Positions 16,487 to 23,947 of a stretch of 35,383 nucleotides of DNA are shown here, one piece after another. The DNA comes from Rhodospirillales bacterium. GTDB taxonomy: Bacteria > Pseudomonadota > Alphaproteobacteria > Rhodospirillales > Casp-alpha2. A model generated the notes under the pieces. The model searched no databases, was not told the DNA's origin, and saw only the letters and a list, made by a program, of their open reading frames with translations. The position numbers were made by a program, and so were the translations under genes. Position 1 is the first letter of the stretch. Every line of letters begins with the position of its first letter. The DNA lies in NCBI GenBank assembly GCA_013203595.1, contig JABMNT010000267.1, positions 1 to 35,383 of the forward strand, in the 5' to 3' direction.

Positions 16487-17316
16487 TGTTCGACAATAAC
16501 GTTCTCGTCGGCGACAATCTGGCGAAACCTGCCGGCGGTGCATCCCTTGCACCGCCGGTGGCGCGTCCCGATTCGCTTTGTCAGGTGACCAACCTGTGCA
16601 AGTCCTTCCCCAGCGCCGGAATCGTTCTCGATAACGTCAAGCTGGACCTGACCCGGCATCAGTCGGTGGCCCTGGTTGGCGCCAACGGGGCGGGAAAGTC
16701 GACCCTATTGCGGTCCCTGGTCCGCCTGATCGAGCCCGACGCCGGAGACATTCACCTGCTCGACACCCCGGTTATGAACCTTGGCGCCAGCAAGCTCCGA
16801 AAATTGCGGTCGCGCATTGGTTTCGTTTTTCAGAAACACAACCTGGTTCCCCGCCTCAGTGTTCTTTCCAACGTAATTCACGGATCGCAGGCGCGGATTC
16901 AGGGGCCGCGGGCCTGGTATCAGGGTCTGGCGACGAGCCAGGTCCGTGCTGATGCCATGACCTGCCTGGAGCGTGTCGGCCTGGCCCATCTGGCTTCCCG
17001 TCGCGCCGATCAGTTGTCCGGCGGGCAGTCACAGCGGGTCGCCATTGCCAGAACCCTCATGCAGCGCCCGGAGTTGGTCCTCGCAGACGAGCCGGTTGCC
17101 AGCCTCGACCCGAAAGCAGGAACGGAAGTGATGTCATTGTTCACGGAGATCATGCGCCAGGAAAAGGTAACCCTGGTCTTCTCCACCCACTCCCTGGACC
17201 ATGCCCTCGCCTATGCGGAGCGCGTCGTCGGTATGAAGGGCGGCGGCATCGTGTTTGATAAACGGTCCCGACAAACCGACAAGACCGATATCCAGACCAT
17301 TTACGAGACCCAATAA
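16486..17316 (+). CDS. phnC: Phosphonate ABC transporter ATP-binding protein PhnC (copy 2)
   Basis: ATPase of the second importer. It has 276 residues with an N-terminal extension of about 30 residues before the ABC domain. Walker A is GANGAGKST, the signature LSGGQSQRVAIARTL and Walker B LVLADEPVASLD; the H-loop is FSTHSLDHA. The start codon overlaps the phnD2 stop by one base, so translation is coupled. phnE2 follows after 1 bp. Similar in plan to copy 1 but clearly diverged in sequence. Confidence 0.93.
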   Translation: MFDNNVLVGDNLAKPAGGASLAPPVARPDSLCQVTNLCKSFPSAGIVLDNVKLDLTRHQSVALVGANGAGKSTLLRSLVRLIEPDAGDIHLLDTPVMNLGASKLRKLRSRIGFVFQKHNLVPRLSVLSNVIHGSQARIQGPRAWYQGLATSQVRADAMTCLERVGLAHLASRRADQLSGGQSQRVAIARTLMQRPELVLADEPVASLDPKAGTEVMSLFTEIMRQEKVTLVFSTHSLDHALAYAERVVGMKGGGIVFDKRSRQTDKTDIQTIYETQ

Positions 17317-17317
17317 C

Positions 17318-18127
17318 ATGCCGATTTCCCCTGCCGTCTCCCGCCTCCCGCTCCTGCCCGATCGCTATGCACGGCCGTCATTGCCGAGCTTCATGGCCTA
17401 TCTGGTCGCCTTTGCCTTTGCGATGGTTTCCATCCAGAACTCGGGCCTGTCTCTGGAGCGCCTGCTGGTCGGCTTGCCCAGCATTTCGCGCATGCTCGAC
17501 CAGATGTTCCCGCCTGACCTGGAACGCATTTCCTCGATCGGCTGGTCGCTCCTGCAAACCTTCCAGATGGCTGTTGCCGGCACCGTGCTGGGCATTGTCC
17601 TGAGTTTGCCTCTGGCCATCTTGGCGGCCCGCAATATCTCCCCCCATCCAGTTGTCTATGTGCTGTCCCGGGGGTTGATTTCCTTTTTTCGCACGGTCCC
17701 TGATCTGGTCTGGGCACTGATATTTGTCATCGCGGTTGGTCTCGGACCGGCGGCAGGGACCATGGCCATCACCATCGACACAATCGGATTTTGCGGGCGG
17801 TTTTTTGCCGAAGCCATGGAGGAAACCGACGCGGCGCCGGCGGAAGCCCTCAATTCCATCGGCGCCAGCCGAACGGGGATGATTTTCTCGGCCGTGATCC
17901 CCCAGGCCTTCCCCTCGTTTATCAACAGCTCCCTGTTCAGCCTGGAAAAGGCGACCCGCTCGTCGGTGGTCCTGGGGCTGGTCGGCGCCGGCGGCATCGG
18001 CATTGAACTAAAGGTTGCCATGGATCTGTTCAGCTACGATGTAGCGAGCACGATTATCCTGTCGGTGTTCATGCTGGTTCTGGTCGTTGAAAATGCCAGC
18101 ACTTATTTGCGCAGCAAAATTATCTAG
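17318..18127 (+). CDS. phnE: Phosphonate ABC transporter permease PhnE (copy 2)
   Basis: Membrane permease of the second importer, 269 residues from ATG 17318, one base after the phnC2 stop; longer in-frame forms would run into phnC2. Hydrophobic segments lie near residues 24-42, 80-106, 125-150 and 240-260. The EAA-type coupling loop is FAEAMEETDAAPAEALNSIG (about 162-181). The GLVGAGGIGIEL segment matches the same position in copy 1. It is the last gene of phnD2-C2-E2. A GC stem (TTCCGGT/ACCGGAA, 18137-18163) follows but lacks a T-tract. Confidence 0.93.
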   Translation: MPISPAVSRLPLLPDRYARPSLPSFMAYLVAFAFAMVSIQNSGLSLERLLVGLPSISRMLDQMFPPDLERISSIGWSLLQTFQMAVAGTVLGIVLSLPLAILAARNISPHPVVYVLSRGLISFFRTVPDLVWALIFVIAVGLGPAAGTMAITIDTIGFCGRFFAEAMEETDAAPAEALNSIGASRTGMIFSAVIPQAFPSFINSSLFSLEKATRSSVVLGLVGAGGIGIELKVAMDLFSYDVASTIILSVFMLVLVVENASTYLRSKII

Positions 18128-18592
18128 CAGACCCGCTTCCGGTTTGGTGGCCATGGACCGGAAAGGCCGACAGCGGCGCAATTGTCGAATTTCAAGGGGT
18201 TTTTTTGGTTGCGGGGGTAGGACGTCTCTCCGCACCGTCCACTGCGTGCCATCCTGGCGGAATCCACTCGTGCAGGGCACAGAGCCGACCACAGGTCTGT
18301 CTGACGTCATCGCCTATGGGCAAATTAGCGGGATTGCTTAAGAGAGGATTTCTGGTTCATCGTAGTGACCCGTGGGGGAATGAAGATGAAACAGAAACCG
18401 CAGACAAGACAGACTGAGGTGGTCCCGCATTGCTGGACAGTTTGGCAGCGAAGTTAAAGTGTATTCCGTTGGCTAATCCTAGCCTAATAAATAGCATTTA
18501 TGGAGATGCGCCTATGTCCCCTTTGGGTTCAATGCATCCCTCGCCTATTGGGTAATACCCCCATTTTCAGGGGCCTCTTTGAGTAGAATGCT
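18128..18592. other. Gene-poor spacer after the phosphonate island
   Basis: I find no supported gene in this 465-bp stretch. It includes a weak stem after phnE2, and a short frame at 18380-18457 (ATGAAGATGAAACAG...) behind GGGGGA that would encode only about 25 residues. Near 18550-18575 CCCC and GGGG arms and a GGGTA-A-TACCC palindrome could form hairpins downstream of the small minus-strand ORF. Together with the broken regulator next to it, the stretch looks like decayed or inserted DNA at the island edge. Confidence 0.4.
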
Positions 18593-18748
18593 TTAAGCCG
18601 CCACGGGTATACCCATGGCAAGTTTCTGTTTCGGCGTTATGCCTCCGATGTTCCAATTCTCTGGCGGCTCGACACCCTGGATCGCAACCCCGAGCGTGAT
18701 AATTACGCCGCCCGGACCCACCTCCGGGTCGCTATTGTCGCGCTTCAT
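18593..18748 (-). CDS. Small hypothetical protein, 51 residues
   Basis: Short frame that I do not recognise. It runs from ATG 18748 to TAA at 18593-18595 and begins MKRDNSDPEVGPGG. GGTGG lies 8 nt upstream of the ATG, a good ribosome site. About two thirds of its third codon positions are G or C, in keeping with the region. There is no membrane segment or signal peptide; the middle is mildly hydrophobic (GVIITLGVAIQG) and the end (ITPKQKLAMGIPVAA) is conserved-looking but unidentified. The opposite strand is also open here (18587-18751) but has no start codon. It could be a real small gene or the tail of a decayed one. Confidence 0.4.
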   Translation of the reverse strand: MKRDNSDPEVGPGGVIITLGVAIQGVEPPENWNIGGITPKQKLAMGIPVAA

Positions 18749-18915
18749 TGATTTATCCACCATTTAGCACCATAACCCCAAAAAGGGCATTGTCAGATTA
18801 AACTGGCTTGAGCCCGAAACGGATAAGTTTCGTCAATCGGGAATGTGGCGCGACCTCTAAAGTTATTGTTGATGCGGCCGGCAAGGGAGATATGGGCCCA
18901 ATCAAAACCGCTGAC

Positions 18916-19590
18916 CTAGTCATGGACAATGATATTTATCAGTCCTGAGTGAACCTTCAACGTATCGTTGTCGTATTCGATTAGGCCGAGTGTGCGGAAC
19001 TTGTTCATGAAGAAATTGACCCGGGACTTGGTCGTGCCGACCCTGGCGGCCAGATCTTCCTGGCTGACTTTCGGAATCACCGTGTCCAACGTGCCGGTAT
19101 TAGCAAAGTTAGCAAGAAGCAGCAGCACCCTGGCCAGGCGCTTTTCGCTGTCATTAAACAGATGGTCAACCAGATCGGCCTCAATCTGGCCATTACGGGT
19201 CAGCAGCAACGACATGAACATTTCCGAAAATTCCGATTCATCATGGAGCACCTGCTGCATCGCCGCTTTGTCGATGGTGACCGCGGTGGTCTGTTCGTTC
19301 GCGCTGGCCTAGGACAAGTGTAGTGCCTGGCCGGCGAGGCATCCCTCGCCAAAGAACTGGCCGGCGTGAAGCACCCCGATTACGCCGTATTTACCCTGTT
19401 CGGAGACAACGGTTATTTGCACGCTGCCTTTCTCGATATAGTAGACGGCGTCGGCGGGATCTCCCTGATGGAAGATCACGTCCTTGTTTTTGTATTTAGC
19501 GTTGCGCCGGCCATCGCCGACGGTTTTGAGAAATGTCTCGGAGTCGAACACTTGCTTTGCCGAGGTACTTCCCGGTTGTTTGGTGATCAT
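18916..19590 (-). pseudogene. Crp/Fnr-family regulator interrupted by one TAG codon
   Basis: Read from ATG 19590 (GAGGG 8 nt upstream) the frame gives a Crp/Fnr-type regulator of about 224 codons with a single in-frame TAG at 19309-19311. Before the stop is the cyclic-nucleotide-binding-type beta-roll (VIFHQGDPADAVYYIEKGSV, then GQFFGEGCLAG). After it are the dimer helix (FSEMFMSLLLTRNGQIEADL) and the HTH (VSQEDLAARVGTTKSRVNFF). The two parts are in the same frame and align to full-length relatives without a gap, so only one base change separates it from an intact gene. The usual residue at that position is Ser or Thr, so TCG to TAG is likely. A fresh nonsense mutation, a sequencing error or readthrough are all possible. 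Reinitiation at ATG 19260 would give a 114-residue HTH protein. Confidence 0.8.
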
Positions 19591-19605
19591 TATCGAATCC
19601 CTCAT

Positions 19606-20097
19606 TTCGCAAGTATATCGTCGCTACCGCCAGACCCTGGAAGCTCAAAAATTCGCCGAGCCAAAAGCGGCCCGGAGAATTTTTAGGAGAGACGTGGAAC
19701 CATAATCTGACCACGATAAACGACAGCCGCGCTGTCCAAAACAGCACATGTGGGAGATTTAGATTGTCTCGACGCGTATTTTTCTCGTCTGTCCGACCGG
19801 TCAGACAACGAGCGAGGGTTTAAAAAAAGAGATTTAAAGGTTCCAGTTCAGACCCATAAGATCGTGCCGGATCGTTCAGACGGCTACAATTGGCACGAAC
19901 AGGAAGCCATTTTCCGAATGCAAGAAGGTTTTAAAACCATCCGCTCTGGGTTCAGTGTGCTCTCAGATTAACAGTAGACCGAAAACCCGGCTCGGCATTT
20001 ATCTTTGCCTCCCCAAATTAAAGCCGTAGGCTTGGATGCTGGGGCAGTGGTAAGATCGTGGTCGAGGAGATGGCTACCCTAATTTTCAACCACCAAC
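19606..20097. other. Spacer upstream of the toxin-antitoxin pair
   Basis: I find no convincing gene here. A frame from GTG 19750 to 19971 (73 codons) has no ribosome site, no family resemblance and neutral codon use. GACCGGTC (about 19796-19803) is a short perfect palindrome. The stretch must hold the promoter of the broken Crp/Fnr gene on the minus strand, but I cannot place it with confidence. Confidence 0.35.
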
Positions 20098-20145
20098 TAC
20101 GGCATTGCCGTATATTTTTCTTGCGCTAAGTACGGCAATGCCGTA
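20098..20145. promoter_or_regulatory. Paired palindromic operators of the toxin-antitoxin operon
   Basis: TACGGCATTGCCGTA (20098-20112) and TACGGCAATGCCGTA (20131-20145) are 15-bp palindromes differing only in the centre base, each followed by TA. Their centres are 33 bp apart, about three helical turns, so two regulator dimers would sit on the same face of the DNA. The second ends 9 bp before the brnT ATG. This is the classic layout for autorepression by an antitoxin. Confidence 0.75.
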
Positions 20146-20154
20146 TAAATTCCT

Positions 20155-20430
20155 ATGCAGATTGAATTCGACAACGATAAGGATGCGGCAAACCAAGACA
20201 AACATCATGTCTCACTTTCATTTGGTCGCCAAGTGCTGGCAGATACAAACCGACTGGATATCCTTGACGTGCGATTTGATTACGCCGAAGAACGGTTTGT
20301 TTCCTATGGCATGGTCAACGAGAGAATTTGGGTCTGTGTATTCACCCAGCGCGGCGATACGTGCCGCGTTATCAGCGTGAGGAAAGCCAATGACCGAGAA
20401 ACGAAACGATACGATGAGACCTCAAGATGA
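20155..20430 (+). CDS. brnT: BrnT-family ribonuclease toxin
   Basis: Type II toxin with a RelE-like fold, expected to cleave mRNA and stop growth when free of its antitoxin. It has 91 residues. The pattern IEFDNDKDAANQDKHHVS matches the FEWD..K...N..KHG start of BrnT proteins, and the end RVISVRKANDRETKRYDE matches the RIISARKA...E...Y family C-terminus. No clear Shine-Dalgarno is seen between the second operator and the ATG, so translation may be weak or leaderless. The antitoxin frame overlaps its end by 41 nt. The toxin comes first, as in brnTA operons. Confidence 0.85.
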   Translation: MQIEFDNDKDAANQDKHHVSLSFGRQVLADTNRLDILDVRFDYAEERFVSYGMVNERIWVCVFTQRGDTCRVISVRKANDRETKRYDETSR

Positions 20431-20680
20431 ATCGGACGCAGATGCGCCGCTCACCGATGATGAATTCGAACGAGGACGCACAGCAATGCTCGCCCGTCGA
20501 ACGCGTTTTGCAACGGGACTATCACAACAGGATTTTGCCAAACGTTTCGGCATTCCTGTGGCCTCCCTAAGAGACTGGGAACAAGGTCGCAGAACGCCTG
20601 ACAGCGCCACGCAAAGTTACCTGCGTGTCATTGCAAAAATGCCTGACGATGTCGCAAAGGTTCTGCACAATGCGGCCTGA
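20390..20680 (+). CDS. Xre-type antitoxin partner of BrnT
   Basis: Antitoxin and DNA-binding autoregulator of the BrnT-type pair. It has 96 residues from ATG 20390, or 88 from ATG 20414. The N-terminal part, PLTDDEFERGRTAMLARR, resembles the start of BrnA antitoxins and would contact the toxin. The rest is a helix-turn-helix of Xre type (LSQQDFAKRFGIPVASLRDW, then EQGRRTPDSATQSYLRVI) in place of the ribbon-helix-helix usual in BrnA. It overlaps brnT by 41 nt in another frame. It probably binds the two 15-bp palindromes upstream of brnT. Confidence 0.82.
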   Translation: MTEKRNDTMRPQDESDADAPLTDDEFERGRTAMLARRTRFATGLSQQDFAKRFGIPVASLRDWEQGRRTPDSATQSYLRVIAKMPDDVAKVLHNAA

Positions 20681-20871
20681 TCAACGCCTGGCCTTTCATG
20701 GCACGAACGGGAACTAATTCCTTCGTTAGAATGGTATTTGAATACCGTCCGCTTAGGGTTCCAAGCCGCCCCCTGAACCAGATAACCGCTTCTCCGTCAC
20801 AAAAAAATCAGTCATTTTCATCGTGCGGGTGGCGGTTCGCCTTTCGGGGTGAATCTTCAGATCCCGGACGG

Positions 20872-20911
20872 CGCGGCGGTTACGCGCTGCCCGCGGCGGT
20901 TACGCGCTGCC
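20872..20911. repeat. 20-bp tandem duplication at the glnE stop codon
   Basis: A 20-bp unit (starting CGCGGCGGTTACGCG) occurs twice without a mismatch at 20872-20891 and 20892-20911. The second copy includes the glnE stop codon (TAA on the minus strand) and its last two codons, so the duplication adds a second copy of the gene end downstream and leaves the protein unchanged. It looks like a recent slippage event. Confidence 0.85.
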
Positions 20912-23866
20912 GACGATTTTCTCGAAAATCGCAAACACCTGCGCCGCATCGTCCTTTACCCGGGCTTCCAGTTGCGGGAAATCCGGCTCGCCGGCGATCG
21001 CCACCAGATCGGCCTTGAGGGCCGTTGACATGTCGGCTTCGCGGGCTTTTGTCATTTCCTCCTCGATGGTCAGGCTGAGCATCCCCTGCAGGCCCTGCCA
21101 CAGGCGCAGCGTCGCCATCAGGACATGGCCATCGGCGCTGTCGAGAAGCTGCGCATCGCAGAGGTTCTGCAATGATGTCAGGGTGTTGGAGTGAAGAATT
21201 TCCGGATGATCGTGACCATGTTTGAGGAGCAGGTACTGGGTGATGAATTCGATGTCGACCATGCCGCCGCGCATTTGTTTGAGCGACCACAGGCCATCGC
21301 CGGGCTTTTCCTTGGCCAGACGGACCCGCATGCTGGCGACATCGGTACGCAGTTTATCCGGATCCCGCGGTGCTGTCAGGGCCTGCCTGACGGCATCATT
21401 GACGATATCGGCAAAGCTGTCATCGGCGACAACCACCCGTGCCCGGGTCAACGCCATATGCTCCCAGGTCCAGGCCGATGTGGCATGATATTTCTGAAAG
21501 GCATTGAGGGTTGTGGCAATCGGGCCGGAGTTGCCGGACGGGCGCAGGCGCATGTCGACTTCGTATAAGCTGCCTTCCTGGGTCAGCGCGGTTATGGCGT
21601 TGATATAGCGTTGCCCGAGCCGGGCAAAGTACTGGGTTACATAGAGGGGTTTGGCGCCGTCAGACTGGCCGGTTTCGTCAGTCACATCATAAATGAATAC
21701 CAGATCGAGATCCGATGACGCGGTCATTTCCCGGCTGCCCAGCTTGCCCAGTGCCAGCACCGCCATCCGGGCGCCGGCGACCTGGCCGTGGTTTTTGGCG
21801 AAGTCCGCGGCGACCGGCGGATACAGATATTTGAGTGCGGTCTGTGCAATGTCGCTGAGCGAGGCGGATGCCGATCTGGGATCAATCAGGCCCTGCAGCT
21901 GTTGTACGCCAATCTGGAAACGATGATCATTGGCCCAGCGCCGGCAGCTGTTGAGGGCATCTTCGAGATATTCGACCGTCGCCAACTGATCGGCGAGATC
22001 CGCGTCAAGCTCGCTTAAGGTGGGCGGCGGATCGAAAAAGTCGGGTGCCAGCACGCTGTCCAGCAGAGACGGGCGCCCGGCCAGGCGACGGGCGAGGCGC
22101 GGCGCCTTGCCCATGATTTCGGCGACCAGGGATAAAATGGCGGGCTGTGCCTTGAACATGGAAAAAAGCTGAATCCCGGCCGGCAGGCCACGCAGAAACT
22201 CGTCGAAGCGGAGGAAGGCGGCCGTCGGGTTGGTCATGGTGGCCAGGGCGGCGAGCAGGATAGGCATCAGTTCGGTCAGAATTTCCCGGGCCCGGGTGCT
22301 GTGGGTCGCCCGGTAGCGCCCATGATGCCAGCCCCGAATTGCCGCATCGATGGTTTCGGGTGGTGTAAATCCCATGTCGGCGATGGTCTGCAGGGTCTCC
22401 GGGTCCGGATCGCCGCCGGTGAAAACCAGATTGCCGCCGCTGGTTTGTGCGGTGCCCAGTGACGGGGCATCATCAAACAGGTTGGCGTAGGCGGCATGGA
22501 CGGCTTTGATATGGGTTTCAACATCCTGGACAAAGGCTGCGGTATCCGGATAACCGGTAAACAGGGCCAGTTGGTGCAGTTTTTCTGAATCCTCGGGCAG
22601 GGTTTGCGTCTGTTCGTCGTTGATCATTTGCAGGCGATGTTCGAGCCGCCGCAAAAACCGGTAAGACGTCGACAGCTGCGTACAGGTTTCGGGCTCGCAG
22701 AGTCCAAATTCGGTCAGGGCATTGAGGGCGTCCAGGGTAACTGCAGGGCGCAGGTTCGGCTCGCGCCCTCCCCAGATGAGCTGCTGGGTCTGGGCAAAAA
22801 ACTCGATTTCCCGAATGCCGCCGCGCCCCAGTTTAATATTGTGGCCCGGCACATCCATGCGGTTGCCGCCCTTATGGGCGTTAATCTGGCGTTTGATCGA
22901 ATGAATGTCCTGAATGGCCGCATAGTCGAGGGATTTACGCCAGATAAACGGGCGCAGCCATTTCAGGAACCGCTCGCCGGCCTGGATATCCCCGGCAACC
23001 GGGCGTGCCTTGATCATGGCGGCCCGCTCCCAGTTTTGTCCCAGGCTTTCGTAGTAGGTTTCGGCAGCGTAGGTTGACAGGGCGATCGGGGTTGCCCCGG
23101 GGTCGGGCCGCAGCCGCAAATCGGTTCGAAATACGTAACCGTCTCCGGTCCGCTCTTCCATCAGTTTTACCAGTTGGCGGGTCAGGCGAACAAACAGGGT
23201 CTGCAGACGGTCCGGGTCGGTGGTCTGAATGACTTCCGGGTCAAAAAGCACAATCAGATCAATATCGCTGGAATAGTTCAGTTCGCGGGCACCCAGTTTG
23301 CCCATGCCTAATATGACAAGCCCTGACTCCAGCTCCGGGTTTTCCATGTCAGACAGGCTGAACCCCCCATTTTTAGCCGTTTCGCGCAACAAATGCGATG
23401 CCGCGACGGACAGGCTGAGGCTGGCGAATTGCGACAGGGTTCCGGTGATTTTTTCAAGCGTCCATGTCTCGCTGATATCGGCGACGGCAATGGTGAGGGC
23501 CATCCGCCGTTTGGCGACACGCAATGCCTTCGCTATTTCTGATTCATTAAGGGTTTCTTTCCGCTTATTAATTAATACATTAAGGGCTGATTCGCTCGTC
23601 ACATCAGGACCATTTATGAGAAGATCACAAAAGAACCCGGGATCAATGGTCGCACACCATGTCAGGTATGGACTGTTGGCAAGGATGGCTTCGATAAGCC
23701 TGACAGCTTTGCTATGGGCCAGCAGCCTCTGGAACCGGTCAGCAAGGTCGGTGTCCGGCGCGCCACGAATGGCATCATTCAGCCGTTCCAGACTGATTTT
23801 CAGGGCATTTACATCGGCCGCCAGCGGCACCGGTCCCAGGCTGTCGAGAAATTCCAGGTCGTCCAT
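20900..23866 (-). CDS. glnE: Bifunctional glutamine synthetase adenylyltransferase/deadenylase GlnE
   Basis: Controls nitrogen assimilation by adding AMP to, or removing it from, glutamine synthetase in response to PII protein and glutamine. It has 988 residues from ATG 23866, with GGAG 10 nt upstream; a TTG at 23890 would add 8 residues but would nearly touch the divergent gene. Two nucleotidyltransferase domains are present, each with its GS-x10-SSDxDL motif: SSDIDLIVLFD near residue 200 (adenylyl-removing half) and SSDLDLVFIYD near residue 717 (adenylylating half). The length agrees with alphaproteobacterial GlnE. The gene is divergent from the AsmA-like gene across 81 bp and carries a 20-bp tandem duplication at its stop. 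Confidence 0.96.
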   Translation of the reverse strand: MDDLEFLDSLGPVPLAADVNALKISLERLNDAIRGAPDTDLADRFQRLLAHSKAVRLIEAILANSPYLTWCATIDPGFFCDLLINGPDVTSESALNVLINKRKETLNESEIAKALRVAKRRMALTIAVADISETWTLEKITGTLSQFASLSLSVAASHLLRETAKNGGFSLSDMENPELESGLVILGMGKLGARELNYSSDIDLIVLFDPEVIQTTDPDRLQTLFVRLTRQLVKLMEERTGDGYVFRTDLRLRPDPGATPIALSTYAAETYYESLGQNWERAAMIKARPVAGDIQAGERFLKWLRPFIWRKSLDYAAIQDIHSIKRQINAHKGGNRMDVPGHNIKLGRGGIREIEFFAQTQQLIWGGREPNLRPAVTLDALNALTEFGLCEPETCTQLSTSYRFLRRLEHRLQMINDEQTQTLPEDSEKLHQLALFTGYPDTAAFVQDVETHIKAVHAAYANLFDDAPSLGTAQTSGGNLVFTGGDPDPETLQTIADMGFTPPETIDAAIRGWHHGRYRATHSTRAREILTELMPILLAALATMTNPTAAFLRFDEFLRGLPAGIQLFSMFKAQPAILSLVAEIMGKAPRLARRLAGRPSLLDSVLAPDFFDPPPTLSELDADLADQLATVEYLEDALNSCRRWANDHRFQIGVQQLQGLIDPRSASASLSDIAQTALKYLYPPVAADFAKNHGQVAGARMAVLALGKLGSREMTASSDLDLVFIYDVTDETGQSDGAKPLYVTQYFARLGQRYINAITALTQEGSLYEVDMRLRPSGNSGPIATTLNAFQKYHATSAWTWEHMALTRARVVVADDSFADIVNDAVRQALTAPRDPDKLRTDVASMRVRLAKEKPGDGLWSLKQMRGGMVDIEFITQYLLLKHGHDHPEILHSNTLTSLQNLCDAQLLDSADGHVLMATLRLWQGLQGMLSLTIEEEMTKAREADMSTALKADLVAIAGEPDFPQLEARVKDDAAQVFAIFEKIVGSA

Positions 23867-23947
23867 AATCAAGTCACTCCACGTCCGCAAACAGTGCGTG
23901 AAGGCAGCGTGCCGGTCAAGCCAAAGGCATCGCCGCGTGAGGTTCCT

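Noticed and set aside
18137-18163. Stem TTCCGGT/ACCGGAA after phnE2 as a terminator
   Set aside because: 13-nt loop and no T-tract directly after it.
18587-18751. Plus-strand open stretch opposite the 51-residue ORF
   Set aside because: It reads plausibly but has no start codon and less GC-biased third positions than the minus-strand frame, which has a ribosome site.
19750-19971. 73-codon frame starting with GTG
   Set aside because: No ribosome site, neutral codon use and no family resemblance; likely chance.
20105-20380. Second frame over brnT
   Set aside because: Starts inside the operator, has poor composition and overlaps a recognisable BrnT frame.
20733-20746. Palindrome GGTATT-TG-AATACC downstream of the antitoxin gene
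   Set aside because: Short arms, no T-tract and no adjacent start; may be chance.
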